Notes: generated by a model not told the origin, from the sequence alone. Counted from the stretch's first letter, positions 1 through 7,286 are shown. The stretch: 16,810 bases of DNA from UBA9715 sp045614225 (GCA_045614225.1 JAZLCO010000065.1:1-16810); one strand, 5' to 3'. A program made the numbers and translations.

Positions 1-1889
1 CCATCAACATCAAGCGGCAAGAACGGTCGAGCGCCCCATTGCGCCAGCTGAAAGACCCCTACCCGGTCAAATACACGAAGAGTGACCGCCGCGAGAAGGT
101 CGTGCTCATCCCCAACACGTCCCATGCGTTCGGAAGGCTCATGGCTGCGACGTTCAGCAAGCAAGGCGCACGTTCCGTGCCGATACCCATCGGCCGCGAG
201 GAGGCTATCGCATTGGGCAAGCAGTACGTGCACAACGACATCTGCTTCCCAGCGCAAATTACCATCGGCGAATGTCTGGCCGAGTTGCGCTCTGGCAAAT
301 ACGATGATTGCGATGTGGCTGTTGCCACCGGCAAGTACATCGGCGACTGCAGACTGACTCACTACGGTGCGTTGCTGCGCAAGGCACTCGACGATGCTGG
401 TTACGCACACGTTCCCATCATCACGAACGACGACGTTGACTACCATGACCTCCACCCCGGCTTCAAGATGTCGATTCCCACTGCAGCCCGCATTGCCATG
501 GGCCTTCCCATGATCGATGCGCTCGAAGAGCTGCTGCGCAAGATGCGGCCGTACGAACTCGTGCCGGGCTCTGCCGACGAGGCTTTCGAGCGTGCACTCG
601 ATGAGGTTATATTCGGGTTCGAGCATCATGGTGCGTCCGGCGCGCAACGCGGTTTCAAGCGCGCCATCGAGATCATGCGGACGGTCGAGTACGACCGCAC
701 GAACCTGCGACCGCGCGTGCTCATCGTGGGCGAATACCTGCTGAACTTCCATCCAGGGGCGAACCACGACGTCGAAGCTTACCTGGAAGCGAACGGGTTC
801 GAGATCATCGAAGCGAAGATGACCGACGTCATCCGCAAGACGTATTTCTATCGTGGCGCACAGATTTCGGAGTATGGCGTCAAGAAGCCCCTCACCGAAG
901 CGGCATGGTATAAGATCGCGAACACGCTGTTCGAACACGCGCATAACGTTTGCGACCAGATAGCGAGCGCGCATCCTCTCTACGAACCGGCCACCAGGAT
1001 GGGCGATCTCGTCGAAGGCTCTGACCCGATCATCCACCACACGTTCGATGCGGGCGAAGGCGTGCTCATTCCCGGCGAGATTATCCACCATGCTGACCAT
1101 GGCTGCGAGGCGTTCCTGATCCTGCAGCCGTTCGGGTGCCTGCCCAACCACATCGTCGGGCGCGGCATCGTGAAGCGCCTGCGCGAGCTCTACCCCACCG
1201 CGCAGATTCTCTCGCTGGACTACGACCCCGATGTGAGCTTCGCAAACGTCGAGAACCGATTGCAGATGCTCGTTATGAACATCCGCGAGATGCGCGCTGA
1301 CCCTGTTGAGGTTGTCGACATCGAGGAAGTTGCTGATACGATTACCGCCGTTGCTGAAGAAGTCGATAAGCTCGCCATCAAGATGCTCGACACATCCTCG
1401 CAAATCTTCGATGCCTCTGGACTCGCAGCAATTACAGATTCAAGTGCTGAAATTGCCGCTGAAGGCGCTACAGGTCTCGGCAATCAACAGAGCACTTCCG
1501 CACGGACAATACCTGAACTGACACCCGAGCTGTTGGTGAAAGCCCAGGCTGCCATGCGCGAAACCCTCGAACACGAGGACCATCTTGCAGCACGCGCAAA
1601 AGACACGCTAGCCGCTGCCCGCATTGCTGCCCAGCACAGTGCGAGTGACGCTGCTGAAAAGGTCACAACCTCTGCTCTCGCTGCTTACGAGATCGCCCGC
1701 GAGATGCGCACACGCACGCGCGAGGCACTTGCTGTTGCTTCGGAAATCGCGGACAAGCTTAACGAGTCGCGTGGCGATACGATTTCACATGCGCAGGAAG
1801 AGATTGCCATTCGTATCGAAGAAAGCCGTGCTTTCGTCGACAAGATACGCAAACGCGCAGGCGAAGTCGCCGAAAAGGTCAAGCGATAA
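1..1889 (+). CDS. Acyl-CoA dehydratase activase-related protein, C-terminal part (5' end outside window)
   Basis: The frame is open from base 3 with no stop, so a TTG at 39 is not a real start and the gene begins before the window. The visible 620 or so residues match the C-terminal (DUF2229-like) half of the large 2-hydroxyacyl-CoA dehydratase activase-related proteins of anaerobes. Those proteins normally carry BcrA/BadF-type ATPase domains upstream and are thought to supply ATP-driven electrons to acyl-CoA dehydratases. Diagnostic stretches, numbered from codon 39, include NDICFPAQ near 67, YIGDCRLTHYG near 100, HHADHGCEAFLILQPFGCLP near 350 and LDYDPDVSFANVENR near 395. The scattered conserved cysteines could bind an Fe-S cluster, which is inference. 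From about residue 430 to the end the protein becomes an Ala/Glu/Arg-rich, helix-prone tail that looks like coiled coil. Converges with ccdA 52 bases downstream. Family call is firm; substrate unknown. Confidence 0.85.
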   Translation, partial: INIKRQERSSAPLRQLKDPYPVKYTKSDRREKVVLIPNTSHAFGRLMAATFSKQGARSVPIPIGREEAIALGKQYVHNDICFPAQITIGECLAELRSGKYDDCDVAVATGKYIGDCRLTHYGALLRKALDDAGYAHVPIITNDDVDYHDLHPGFKMSIPTAARIAMGLPMIDALEELLRKMRPYELVPGSADEAFERALDEVIFGFEHHGASGAQRGFKRAIEIMRTVEYDRTNLRPRVLIVGEYLLNFHPGANHDVEAYLEANGFEIIEAKMTDVIRKTYFYRGAQISEYGVKKPLTEAAWYKIANTLFEHAHNVCDQIASAHPLYEPATRMGDLVEGSDPIIHHTFDAGEGVLIPGEIIHHADHGCEAFLILQPFGCLPNHIVGRGIVKRLRELYPTAQILSLDYDPDVSFANVENRLQMLVMNIREMRADPVEVVDIEEVADTITAVAEEVDKLAIKMLDTSSQIFDASGLAAITDSSAEIAAEGATGLGNQQSTSARTIPELTPELLVKAQAAMRETLEHEDHLAARAKDTLAAARIAAQHSASDAAEKVTTSALAAYEIAREMRTRTREALAVASEIADKLNESRGDTISHAQEEIAIRIEESRAFVDKIRKRAGEVAEKVKR

Positions 1890-1941
1890 CTCGCTTTTCA
1901 TGGAAGACGAATCGTTCCGATTTGCCGCTCAACGTCAATCG

Positions 1942-2628
1942 TCACGCCGCAAGCAAACGCAACCATAAACCGAGCAAGCCAGTGGCCATGAGAACGCCTA
2001 CAAGAACGAGCAAAGCGCCGCACACTTTGTTGATGATATCGTAATGCGACCTTACCCATGCAAAAGCACCTTCAAGCCGGTCGATTAGCACAGCGGCAAT
2101 GACGAAGGGCAGACCTAGCCCAAGCGAATAGCACAGCAGCAAAAGCACACCAGTTACCGTATGTGCAGATGAAGCAGCTAAGCTCAAAGCCGAACCGAGG
2201 AAGGCGCCGACGCACGGCGTCCACCCAATCGCAAACACCATACCGAACGCGAGCGATGACCAGAACCCTCGCGGCATCACATCTGCAGATGGCTTGAGCG
2301 TACGTTGCAATAAAGGAATGCTCAGCACACCGAGGTAGTTGAGCCCGAGGATTATCACGATAATCCCGCATATAGCGTTGAGAACGCCCTGGTATTCGAA
2401 CAACAAGTGCCCAACTGTGCCAGCCAAAGCCCCTAAAAGGGTGAACACGACGGTAAATCCCACGACGAAGCCAATCGCACAGACGAGCGTGCGTCCGAGC
2501 GACGATGATCCGCCGTTCGCCCTTTCAGCCCCGCCAGCGAAGTACGCGACGTAAATGGGCAGCATCGGCAAAAGGCACGGCGACACAAACGTTATGACAC
2601 CTTCAAGGAATGTGATCGCGAAGTCCAC
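1942..2628 (-). CDS. ccdA: CcdA/DsbD-type thiol-disulfide transmembrane transporter
   Basis: A 228-aa, very hydrophobic protein with about six membrane helices. It carries the two family cysteines in their usual settings: Cys18 in FVSPCLLPMLP and Cys139 in IGWTPCVGAF. CcdA-family proteins pass reducing equivalents from cytoplasmic thioredoxin across the membrane to extracytoplasmic thioredoxin-like proteins, for cytochrome c maturation or disulfide reduction. The start is a GTG at 2626-2628. Its only Shine-Dalgarno-like bases (AGG) overlap the stop codon of the upstream tlpA-like gene 9 bases away, suggesting translational coupling. The neighbouring TlpA-like protein is its probable redox partner. 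Length is normal for the stand-alone family. Whether it serves cytochromes or another thiol pathway cannot be told from this window. Confidence 0.88.
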   Translation of the reverse strand: MDFAITFLEGVITFVSPCLLPMLPIYVAYFAGGAERANGGSSSLGRTLVCAIGFVVGFTVVFTLLGALAGTVGHLLFEYQGVLNAICGIIVIILGLNYLGVLSIPLLQRTLKPSADVMPRGFWSSLAFGMVFAIGWTPCVGAFLGSALSLAASSAHTVTGVLLLLCYSLGLGLPFVIAAVLIDRLEGAFAWVRSHYDIINKVCGALLVLVGVLMATGLLGLWLRLLAA

Positions 2629-2637
2629 GCCAGCAAC

Positions 2638-3291
2638 CTAAAGCAGCGAATCAAGCGCGCTTCGCAGAGTATCAGGGTCTATCGTGCCGGGAGAGACGGT
2701 CATCACTTCACCGCTTGCCGAAACGACCACGGTCGTTGGCAGCGACGTGACACGGTACAGGTATTGGGCCTCCGATTCCACATCGTAATAGGCGGGCAAT
2801 TCGGCAAACCCGTTGTCTGTAAGCCAAGCAGCAGCCTTGTCGACGGTCTCGCGCTTTCCATCGGCGCAATCGACAAAGGCAAATGAGACACGACCACTGT
2901 AATCGCGGTAAATCTCGAGATAATCGGGCATTTCCTTAACGCAGTATGGACACCAAGTCGCCCAATAGTTGACAACCAGCGGCTTGCCGTCAGCTATCTC
3001 GCTAAACGTGAATTTCGCACCCGACTCGGTGTAGACGGTTGCATCGTAATCGGCGAGCATCGGTCCAGTACCCGACGGTTCGGCCCATTCAGACTTGGCC
3101 TCCGCTGACGGGCTTGAAGGAGCCTGGCTTCGCGAAGACGAAAGCGCGTTGTATGCGAAAAAACCAACAGCAATTACTACAACCAGCGCAATGATTGCCA
3201 CGAGCAACCCGCGTTTTGAAGCACGCGATGATTGAGGTTTGTCTAACCTGCCCGCATCTCGAGAATCTTTCGGTTCTTCGTTTTCCATCAT
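2638..3291 (-). CDS. tlpA: TlpA-like membrane-anchored thioredoxin-fold protein
   Basis: A 217-aa protein with a charged N-terminus, one membrane anchor at about residues 29-48 (RGLLVAIIALVVVIAVGFFA) and a Ser/Pro/Ala-rich spacer. The thioredoxin-like domain follows, with active site WCPYC (Cys114 and Cys117) after the typical VVNYWATW strand and a cis-proline loop at SLPTT. This is the TlpA/ResA architecture: an extracytoplasmic thiol-disulfide oxidoreductase that reduces cytochrome apoproteins or other substrates. It is followed after 9 bases by ccdA, which would supply its electrons. There are two adjacent ATG codons (3289-3291 and 3286-3288) and no good Shine-Dalgarno. Instead a TAGAAT hexamer ends 6 bases before the first ATG, the geometry of a leaderless message. 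Family is secure; the physiological substrate is not known. Confidence 0.87.
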   Translation of the reverse strand: MMENEEPKDSRDAGRLDKPQSSRASKRGLLVAIIALVVVIAVGFFAYNALSSSRSQAPSSPSAEAKSEWAEPSGTGPMLADYDATVYTESGAKFTFSEIADGKPLVVNYWATWCPYCVKEMPDYLEIYRDYSGRVSFAFVDCADGKRETVDKAAAWLTDNGFAELPAYYDVESEAQYLYRVTSLPTTVVVSASGEVMTVSPGTIDPDTLRSALDSLL

Positions 3292-3297
3292 TCCGTG

Positions 3298-3303
3298 ATT
3301 CTA
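3298..3303 (-). promoter_or_regulatory. Candidate -10 element for a leaderless tlpA-ccdA transcript
   Basis: On the minus strand TAGAAT lies 6 bases upstream of the first ATG of the tlpA-like gene, so initiation at the usual distance would fall on the A of the start codon. The intervening bases (CACGGA) are not a usable Shine-Dalgarno at that distance. The -35 is poor (TTCTTC with an 18-base spacer). Seen in sequence; promoter function is inferred. Confidence 0.35.
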
Positions 3304-3432
3304 GCGAATAACCTCGCGAGCGAAGAACCTTCCGGATTGCTCCACAAAACAATCGAGCAGGCATCGATTTGACTTTCGCGCGAGACGCCGCACAGTCGAT
3401 TGGTTTGCCTCGCGATCAATGTCCCGAAACCG

Positions 3433-4422
3433 TTAGTCGAAATCCTCGAACGTGAAACCGGCGTTCCTCGCAGAAGACGTTTTCGCCGAATCGGTCAAAC
3501 TGCGTTTCTTAATCTCGTCCCGGCACGCTTCGAAACCACGCCTGCACATCGACGCAGCAGGCGAATCGAGCCCGTCTCTGTAAAACGCACTGACCGTGAA
3601 ACGGGCGTCCAGGTCGCTAATAGGAACAATCAGGAGCGAGTCTCCGAACATGGAATTGTTCATACCCGACGAGAGCGCGACGTAATCTTCGGCCTGAACC
3701 TTGAGGTATAGCATGTCGATATCGCTATAGAACTCGCGAGTAGTCGTACGCGATTGCGGTTCTTGAAGCTGCTTGGCCATCAAACGCTCGATGAACTCGC
3801 TTAATCCTGAGAACACGAAACTATCTGGTAGGAGCAGTTTGTCATTGGGCAAGTCGGCCAACCGTAAACCCGCTACACCGATTGTCCTGGCAAGTGGGTT
3901 GTCCTTGCTCATGACGATGAAGAAGCGATCGGTGTATATGTGCGTTGAGCGGTAATGGCGGGAAATCTCGGGAGAAACGTTCACGCCGATTGCAATGTCC
4001 ACCGTTCCGTCCTCGATTGCTCGACGCAGCTCGTTGTATTCCATGCACGACAAGATCAATCGGAGACCTGGGTGCTTTTTGTGCATGTATCGGACGAAAT
4101 ATACGATGACCGGACGCGCTGCGTTACGCATATACCCAATGCGTACTACGTTAGCGTTTGTACTGCGAACATCCTCTACATGCTCGAGCGCGCTTGCACA
4201 ATCGCGCAAAATCACACGCGCATCCCGATAGAACACCTCACCTTCCTCAGTGAGTTTCACGGTGCGACCACCGCGCTCGATAAGCTTTGCGCCTACAGCG
4301 TCTTCCAACGTAGCGAGATGACGGCTGATGACCGATCGGCTCACAAAGAAATGCTCAGCGGTCTGCTTGAAGTTAAGCGTTTCAGCTAAGTAGACGAATT
4401 CTTCTAGATGGGTGGTTTCCAT
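3433..4422 (-). CDS. LysR-family transcriptional regulator
   Basis: A 329-aa protein with a classic LysR N-terminal winged helix-turn-helix at residues 1-60: the start METTHLEEFVYLAET, then the recognition region VSRSVISRHLATLEDAVGAKL and the wing RTVKLTEEGEVFY. Residues 90 to about 300 form the two-lobed effector-binding domain; they begin VVRIGYMRNAARPVI and include the typical TVDIAIGVN motif. The start is set by AGGAG 7 bases upstream of the ATG. Such proteins usually sit divergent from a target gene and bind the shared promoter. Here the divergent gene is a small ORF at 4717, with inverted repeats between them. The effector cannot be predicted. The C-terminal ~25 residues are polar and outside the usual fold. 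Confidence 0.9.
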   Translation of the reverse strand: METTHLEEFVYLAETLNFKQTAEHFFVSRSVISRHLATLEDAVGAKLIERGGRTVKLTEEGEVFYRDARVILRDCASALEHVEDVRSTNANVVRIGYMRNAARPVIVYFVRYMHKKHPGLRLILSCMEYNELRRAIEDGTVDIAIGVNVSPEISRHYRSTHIYTDRFFIVMSKDNPLARTIGVAGLRLADLPNDKLLLPDSFVFSGLSEFIERLMAKQLQEPQSRTTTREFYSDIDMLYLKVQAEDYVALSSGMNNSMFGDSLLIVPISDLDARFTVSAFYRDGLDSPAASMCRRGFEACRDEIKKRSLTDSAKTSSARNAGFTFEDFD

Positions 4423-4510
4423 CGACGGTCTCCTGAAAGCAGTTCCTCAACAGTTCCGAATATCGGATGCAGCAAACATCGTTCAAATCAGCATGCACAA
4501 TTACATGGCT

Positions 4511-4560
4511 ATCGAATGTTGCAATATTTGCAACGTTTTGCCATGTTGGTAACGTTCGAT
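4511..4560. promoter_or_regulatory. Inverted repeats in the LysR/small-gene divergent promoter (candidate LysR operator)
   Basis: A perfect 7-bp inverted repeat, GTTGCAA-TAT-TTGCAAC, lies at 4518-4534 and fits the T-N11-A LysR box (T4520, A4532). It sits inside a wider inverted repeat: ATCGAATGTT at 4511-4520 against AACGTTCGAT at 4551-4560, with one mismatch. The element is about 90 bases upstream of the LysR start and 157 bases upstream of the small gene. Binding by this LysR protein is an inference from position and form. Confidence 0.5.
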
Positions 4561-4716
4561 ATACAAGCCTTTTAGCTCGTATTTCTTAAATTTTTGTCCT
4601 ATTTATGTCTCCACATAGACTACATCCTACATATATCATAGCGAATAATCGCTCCCATTTCAGATTTTTCCGCTAATGTGTGAATTGTCGTTAGGCCCAT
4701 GACGAAGGAGGCAACA

Positions 4717-4863
4717 ATGCGTGACTACGGCAACATGACCATGAAGGAACTCATCGAGGACATTATCGAGCAGGCTAAGAAGCAGGGTTGCGTGACTTAT
4801 CCGCTGCGCACCGAAGGCTATCATCAGGGCAGCAACCTTCTTTACACTGACCGCCTGAAGTAA
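4717..4863 (+). CDS. Small uncharacterised protein, 48 aa
   Basis: ATG at 4717-4719 follows a near-perfect Shine-Dalgarno, AAGGAGG at 4705-4711, by 5 bases. The frame runs 48 codons to TAA at 4861-4863 and is followed 26 bases later by a strong intrinsic terminator, so this is a complete small transcription unit. The product starts MRDYGNMTMKELIEDIIEQA. It has an acidic, helix-prone N-terminal half, one cysteine (Cys25) and a polar C-terminal half (YHQGSNLLYTDRLK). No membrane segment, signal peptide or zinc motif is seen, and I do not recognise a family. It is divergent from the LysR gene with palindromes between, so it is a plausible LysR target. The AT-rich 5' leader of roughly 100 bases or more also holds a small hairpin, AGCGA-ATAA-TCGCT, at 4640-4653. 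Confidence 0.72.
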   Translation: MRDYGNMTMKELIEDIIEQAKKQGCVTYPLRTEGYHQGSNLLYTDRLK

Positions 4864-4889
4864 ATTCACTGGTCACCAGAAGAACGAAT

Positions 4890-4927
4890 AAGGCCGCGAG
4901 CTTCGAGCTCGCGGCCTTTTCTTTTTT
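4890..4927 (+). terminator. Intrinsic terminator of the 48-aa gene
   Basis: Perfect 12-bp stem, AAGGCCGCGAGC (4890-4901) with GCTCGCGGCCTT (4907-4918), five-base loop TTCGA, followed by TTCTTTTTT. Textbook on the plus strand. On the minus strand the U-rich run after the stem is weak, so it may only partly stop transcription from the opposite side. Confidence 0.92.
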
Positions 4928-4966
4928 AAAGTCCCCTTTTATGTTGGGAAAGTAACAGTTTACTGC

Positions 4967-5503
4967 TTAGTTGTACGCGCCCGTCGAAATGTTGATGATC
5001 AAGCTTAGTACGATGCCGATGACAGCGCCGATGAGGGAAACTTTAGCGGTCTTCGGTTTGTTGTTCTTCCAAACGAAGAACAAGATGATGCCAACAAGCG
5101 GGAAGAAGGCGCCGAGAACACCCCAACCAATGCTACCGCTATCGACGACTGCCTGCTGCTCGGGCACTGCAAACGTCGGCTGCGCTTGCTGATACGGTTG
5201 CTGCGGCGGCTGATATTGCTGTTGGGGCTGTTGATAGGCCTGTTGCGGCTGCTGGTAAGCCTGCTGGGGCTGCTCGAATGACTGTTGTGCCGCCTGCTGA
5301 TAAGGCTGCTGAGCATCAGGCTGCGGCTGGGCGTAAGCGGGCTGCTGGAAAGGCTGGGCAGCAGGCTGCTCGGACACTATCTGAGCGGGCACTTCGATTG
5401 GCTCTTGAACAGCAGCAGCTTCGACAGGCAGTGCAGCTCCACACGCCGTGCAGAACTTAGCATCATCGGGGATTTGCGCACCGCAGAAAATGCAAGTTGC
5501 CAT
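4967..5503 (-). CDS. Zinc-ribbon, Gln/Pro-rich membrane protein
   Basis: A 178-aa protein with three parts. An N-terminal zinc ribbon has Cys4, Cys7, Cys18 and Cys21 (CIFC...CTAC). A low-complexity Gln/Pro/Ala/Tyr segment spans about residues 40-115, with near-repeats of AYQQPQQ. Two predicted membrane helices follow at about 125-145 and 154-173, separated by a short basic loop (KNNKPKTAK). The ATG at 5501-5503 is chosen because GAGGAG at 5513-5518 sits 9 bases before it; the ATG at 5510-5512 abuts that Shine-Dalgarno. Proteins of this build are common in Coriobacteriia and Firmicutes and mostly have no known function; the ribbon should be cytoplasmic. PrsW at 7287 has the same Gln-rich linker and zinc ribbon, in reverse order. 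No function can be assigned. Confidence 0.85.
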   Translation of the reverse strand: MATCIFCGAQIPDDAKFCTACGAALPVEAAAVQEPIEVPAQIVSEQPAAQPFQQPAYAQPQPDAQQPYQQAAQQSFEQPQQAYQQPQQAYQQPQQQYQPPQQPYQQAQPTFAVPEQQAVVDSGSIGWGVLGAFFPLVGIILFFVWKNNKPKTAKVSLIGAVIGIVLSLIINISTGAYN

Positions 5504-5530
5504 CAAAATCATCTCCTCAATCGGTCATAT

Positions 5531-5542
5531 TTCACATGTGAA
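5531..5542. promoter_or_regulatory. 12-bp palindrome upstream of the zinc-ribbon gene
   Basis: TTCACATGTGAA is a perfect palindrome about 28 bases upstream of the chosen start of the zinc-ribbon gene. It lies next to TATTAT on the minus strand (5544-5549), a possible -10 with no convincing -35. It could be an operator overlapping the transcript start. Only the symmetry is directly seen. Confidence 0.3.
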
Positions 5543-5612
5543 TATAATACCCGTTTTGGCGAATTTTGCGTTTAACAACCAAATGGGATTATTCCATTCT
5601 GGCAACAACGCG

Positions 5613-5645
5613 AAAAAACCCGGGCAGGAAACACGACGGGGTTTT
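5613..5645 (-). terminator. Second minus-strand terminator-like hairpin
   Basis: Read on the minus strand, AAAACCC(C) pairs with (G)GGTTTT across a loop of about 15 bases, and the run of T continues to six. It lies directly after the stronger hairpin at 5651-5690. It may be a back-up stop or part of the same leader structure. The long loop makes it weaker. Confidence 0.4.
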
Positions 5646-5650
5646 GGATC

Positions 5651-5690
5651 AACAAAAATGCGCGGAAGAATCGGCCAATTCCTCCGCGCA
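5651..5690 (-). terminator. Minus-strand intrinsic terminator downstream of the LuxR gene
   Basis: On the minus strand a perfect 8-bp stem, TGCGCGGA with TCCGCGCA (5683-5690 and 5659-5666), is extended after one mismatch by three more pairs. It is followed by TTTTTGTT (5658-5651). It lies about 280 bases after the LuxR stop and about 150 bases before the zinc-ribbon gene. The loop-proximal GGAATTGG can instead pair with an upstream CCAATTCC, which would open the terminator (see findings). Confidence 0.7.
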
Positions 5691-5968
5691 CCCGAAACGT
5701 AGAGAACCAACCAACTAGTGGTGGGAATTGGTCGGCTCCCACGAATCGTCGAGATCATTCAGCTATCGTCGCATCAATTTGCAACGTGCTGCAATGAAAT
5801 CAGCTTGACGAGGGATGCCACCACTCATCCCATTCCTATAAAGGCTATTGATTTCATAATTCTCGTGTAGGCCCATTTTGGATAAAAATAGTGCAATTTT
5901 GTTTTGCAAAACGCCGGAACGTCTATGCGTTGCATTGCAGATCCGATACGCAATGTTGATGCACGACG
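5691..5968. other. 278-base non-coding stretch between the LuxR stop and the minus-strand terminator
   Basis: No convincing gene on either strand: short frames here lack ribosome binding sites. It holds a 6-bp hairpin, GTGGGA...TCCCAC (5721-5742), a 12-bp palindrome, GTTTTGCAAAAC (5901-5912), and CATTGC...GCAATG around 5933-5954. It could be the 3' untranslated region of the LuxR message, a leader of the zinc-ribbon gene or a small RNA. No tRNA fold is apparent. Confidence 0.4.
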
Positions 5969-7096
5969 TTAAACCGACGGGCTGGAATTGCGATTTGGCT
6001 GCTTTGGGGTCCTGTAGAACTTCCTAAGTTCCGCTCGGCTCGATACATGCAGCTTCTGATAAGCAGAAGTGAGCTGGTGCTTCACCGTGCTTTCTGATAC
6101 GAGCAGATGCTTTGCGATTTCCTTGTTGCGCCAACCCAGTGCTGCAAGGCCACTTGTGTAACTTTCAAGCGGTGTTAGAGGCTCGGTATCGGTTGACAAC
6201 CCGCATTTACGGCGCAGGCCATACCAACCCTTGCTAAACGAACTGATCAGCGCATCGGCCCGGCGCTTCTCGTCAGGTGCTGCAAGCTCCTGACGATTGA
6301 TGCGAGGCAACCCAAGCAGCGCATAGTTAAGCTCGATGAGTGGCATCAGGATGCCGTACTTGTCCTTCAACGTCCAAGCCTTGTCGAAAAGCTTCCGGGC
6401 ATCATCAACTTCGCCCATGAGCATCTTGGCTGCAGCCCCTACACAATACAGGTACGTCTGCGCTCCTGGATACCGAACATCAACAGTGCTCTGGTATGCA
6501 ATAACCGAGCCGTACGCTTCATGGTAACGGCCTAAACGAAGAAAACGAAGAGACAGCAAGTAGCCGAAATACAACTTCAAACCGACTGGAATCTCGGCTT
6601 GTTCTTCCCTGATGTCTGGAATGTCGAATACCGAACTCATCAAAACGTTTTCGACACGCAAGGCACATACCATGCTCGCAGAGAACAGCTGTAGATCATC
6701 TCTTTGCGCCAATCCCGCACTGCATACGTCTTTCAGTACAAGAAAATCCTTGTAAGCTTGATCAGCATTACCACTCGCGACCATGATGAGCATGCGCATT
6801 ACGCGACCATACATGGCAATCGGTGCTTTTGAATCTTTGATCAGTATGTTCGCCTTTTCGAGCGCAGCTTCGAGATCGCATCGATAGTAGGAAATCTCGA
6901 GTTCGGCAACTATCCAGATGCTTTCCCGATCAAGTGCACCGGCGTCCCTGAACACGCGCCAAAGAACATACGTTATGTCCCAACCTTTGACAGAATCCTT
7001 TTTGATTTTGTCAAAGGTTTCTTTTTCAATTGAAACTACGTCGGTTTCGGCCATCTTGGCCACGTGCAATTCCCCCACACGCTGCTCGTTCGTCAC
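5969..7096 (-). CDS. LuxR-family transcriptional regulator (C-terminal HTH)
   Basis: A 375-aa protein with a C-terminal LuxR/GerE helix-turn-helix at about residues 307-356, including WRNKEIAKHLLVSESTVKHQL and the following YQKLHVSSRAEL. The long N-terminal part is helical and looks like a tetratricopeptide-type repeat region (for example ELEISYYRCDLEAALEKANI), with no receiver domain or membrane helices. The start is the GTG at 7094-7096, because GGAGG lies 4 bases upstream. The frame remains open to an ATG at 7235-7237, but that extension contains a TATAAT on the coding strand and has no ribosome binding site. Cytoplasmic DNA-binding role is known for the family; targets are unknown. It is divergent from prsW, so prsW is a candidate target. 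Confidence 0.85.
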   Translation of the reverse strand: MTNEQRVGELHVAKMAETDVVSIEKETFDKIKKDSVKGWDITYVLWRVFRDAGALDRESIWIVAELEISYYRCDLEAALEKANILIKDSKAPIAMYGRVMRMLIMVASGNADQAYKDFLVLKDVCSAGLAQRDDLQLFSASMVCALRVENVLMSSVFDIPDIREEQAEIPVGLKLYFGYLLSLRFLRLGRYHEAYGSVIAYQSTVDVRYPGAQTYLYCVGAAAKMLMGEVDDARKLFDKAWTLKDKYGILMPLIELNYALLGLPRINRQELAAPDEKRRADALISSFSKGWYGLRRKCGLSTDTEPLTPLESYTSGLAALGWRNKEIAKHLLVSESTVKHQLTSAYQKLHVSSRAELRKFYRTPKQPNRNSSPSV

Positions 7097-7157
7097 ATTT
7101 CCTCCGATATCGAAGCCACCGTTCCTGCAAGACGACGGCACACATTTTAAGTGCCTT

Positions 7158-7163
7158 ATTATA
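7158..7163 (-). promoter_or_regulatory. Candidate -10 of the LuxR gene
   Basis: TATAAT on the minus strand, about 60 bases upstream of the chosen GTG start. No clear -35 at 16-18 bases. Its position inside the open frame upstream supports the shorter protein. Confidence 0.4.
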
Positions 7164-7214
7164 GAACTGTTTTGCTTTTGGGGCTGGTTCGCGAATCTCA
7201 TTTGCATAACGTCG

Positions 7215-7245
7215 TTGCCATCTTTTGAATCCTGCACGTTATAAT
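7215..7245 (+). promoter_or_regulatory. Candidate prsW promoter
   Basis: Consensus TATAAT at 7240-7245 with TTGCCA at 7215-7220, a slightly long 19-base spacer. The predicted transcript start near 7252 leaves a leader of about 35 bases with AGGGG at 7276-7280 before the ATG. The hexamers are seen; promoter activity is inferred. Confidence 0.5.
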
Positions 7246-7286
7246 GTGACCGCTTGTAAATCGTTTGAACACGTTAGGGGTCGTCC

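Noticed and set aside
39..41. TTG as the start of the first gene
   Set aside because: The frame is open upstream to base 3 and the protein is only the C-terminal half of a much longer family, so the true start is outside the window.
3292..3432. Possible gene between the LysR stop and the tlpA start
   Set aside because: The plus-strand frame here is antisense to the LysR C-terminus and has no ribosome binding site or recognisable product.
5100..5400. CAG/CTG-rich repeats that might be a tandem DNA array
   Set aside because: They are codon-level repeats of a Gln/Pro-rich protein segment with irregular spacing, not a CRISPR or satellite array.
5525..5758. 77-codon minus-strand frame in the LuxR to zinc-ribbon gap
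   Set aside because: No Shine-Dalgarno before its ATG, and it runs through two terminator hairpins. It could at most be a leader peptide, for which there is no codon-run evidence.
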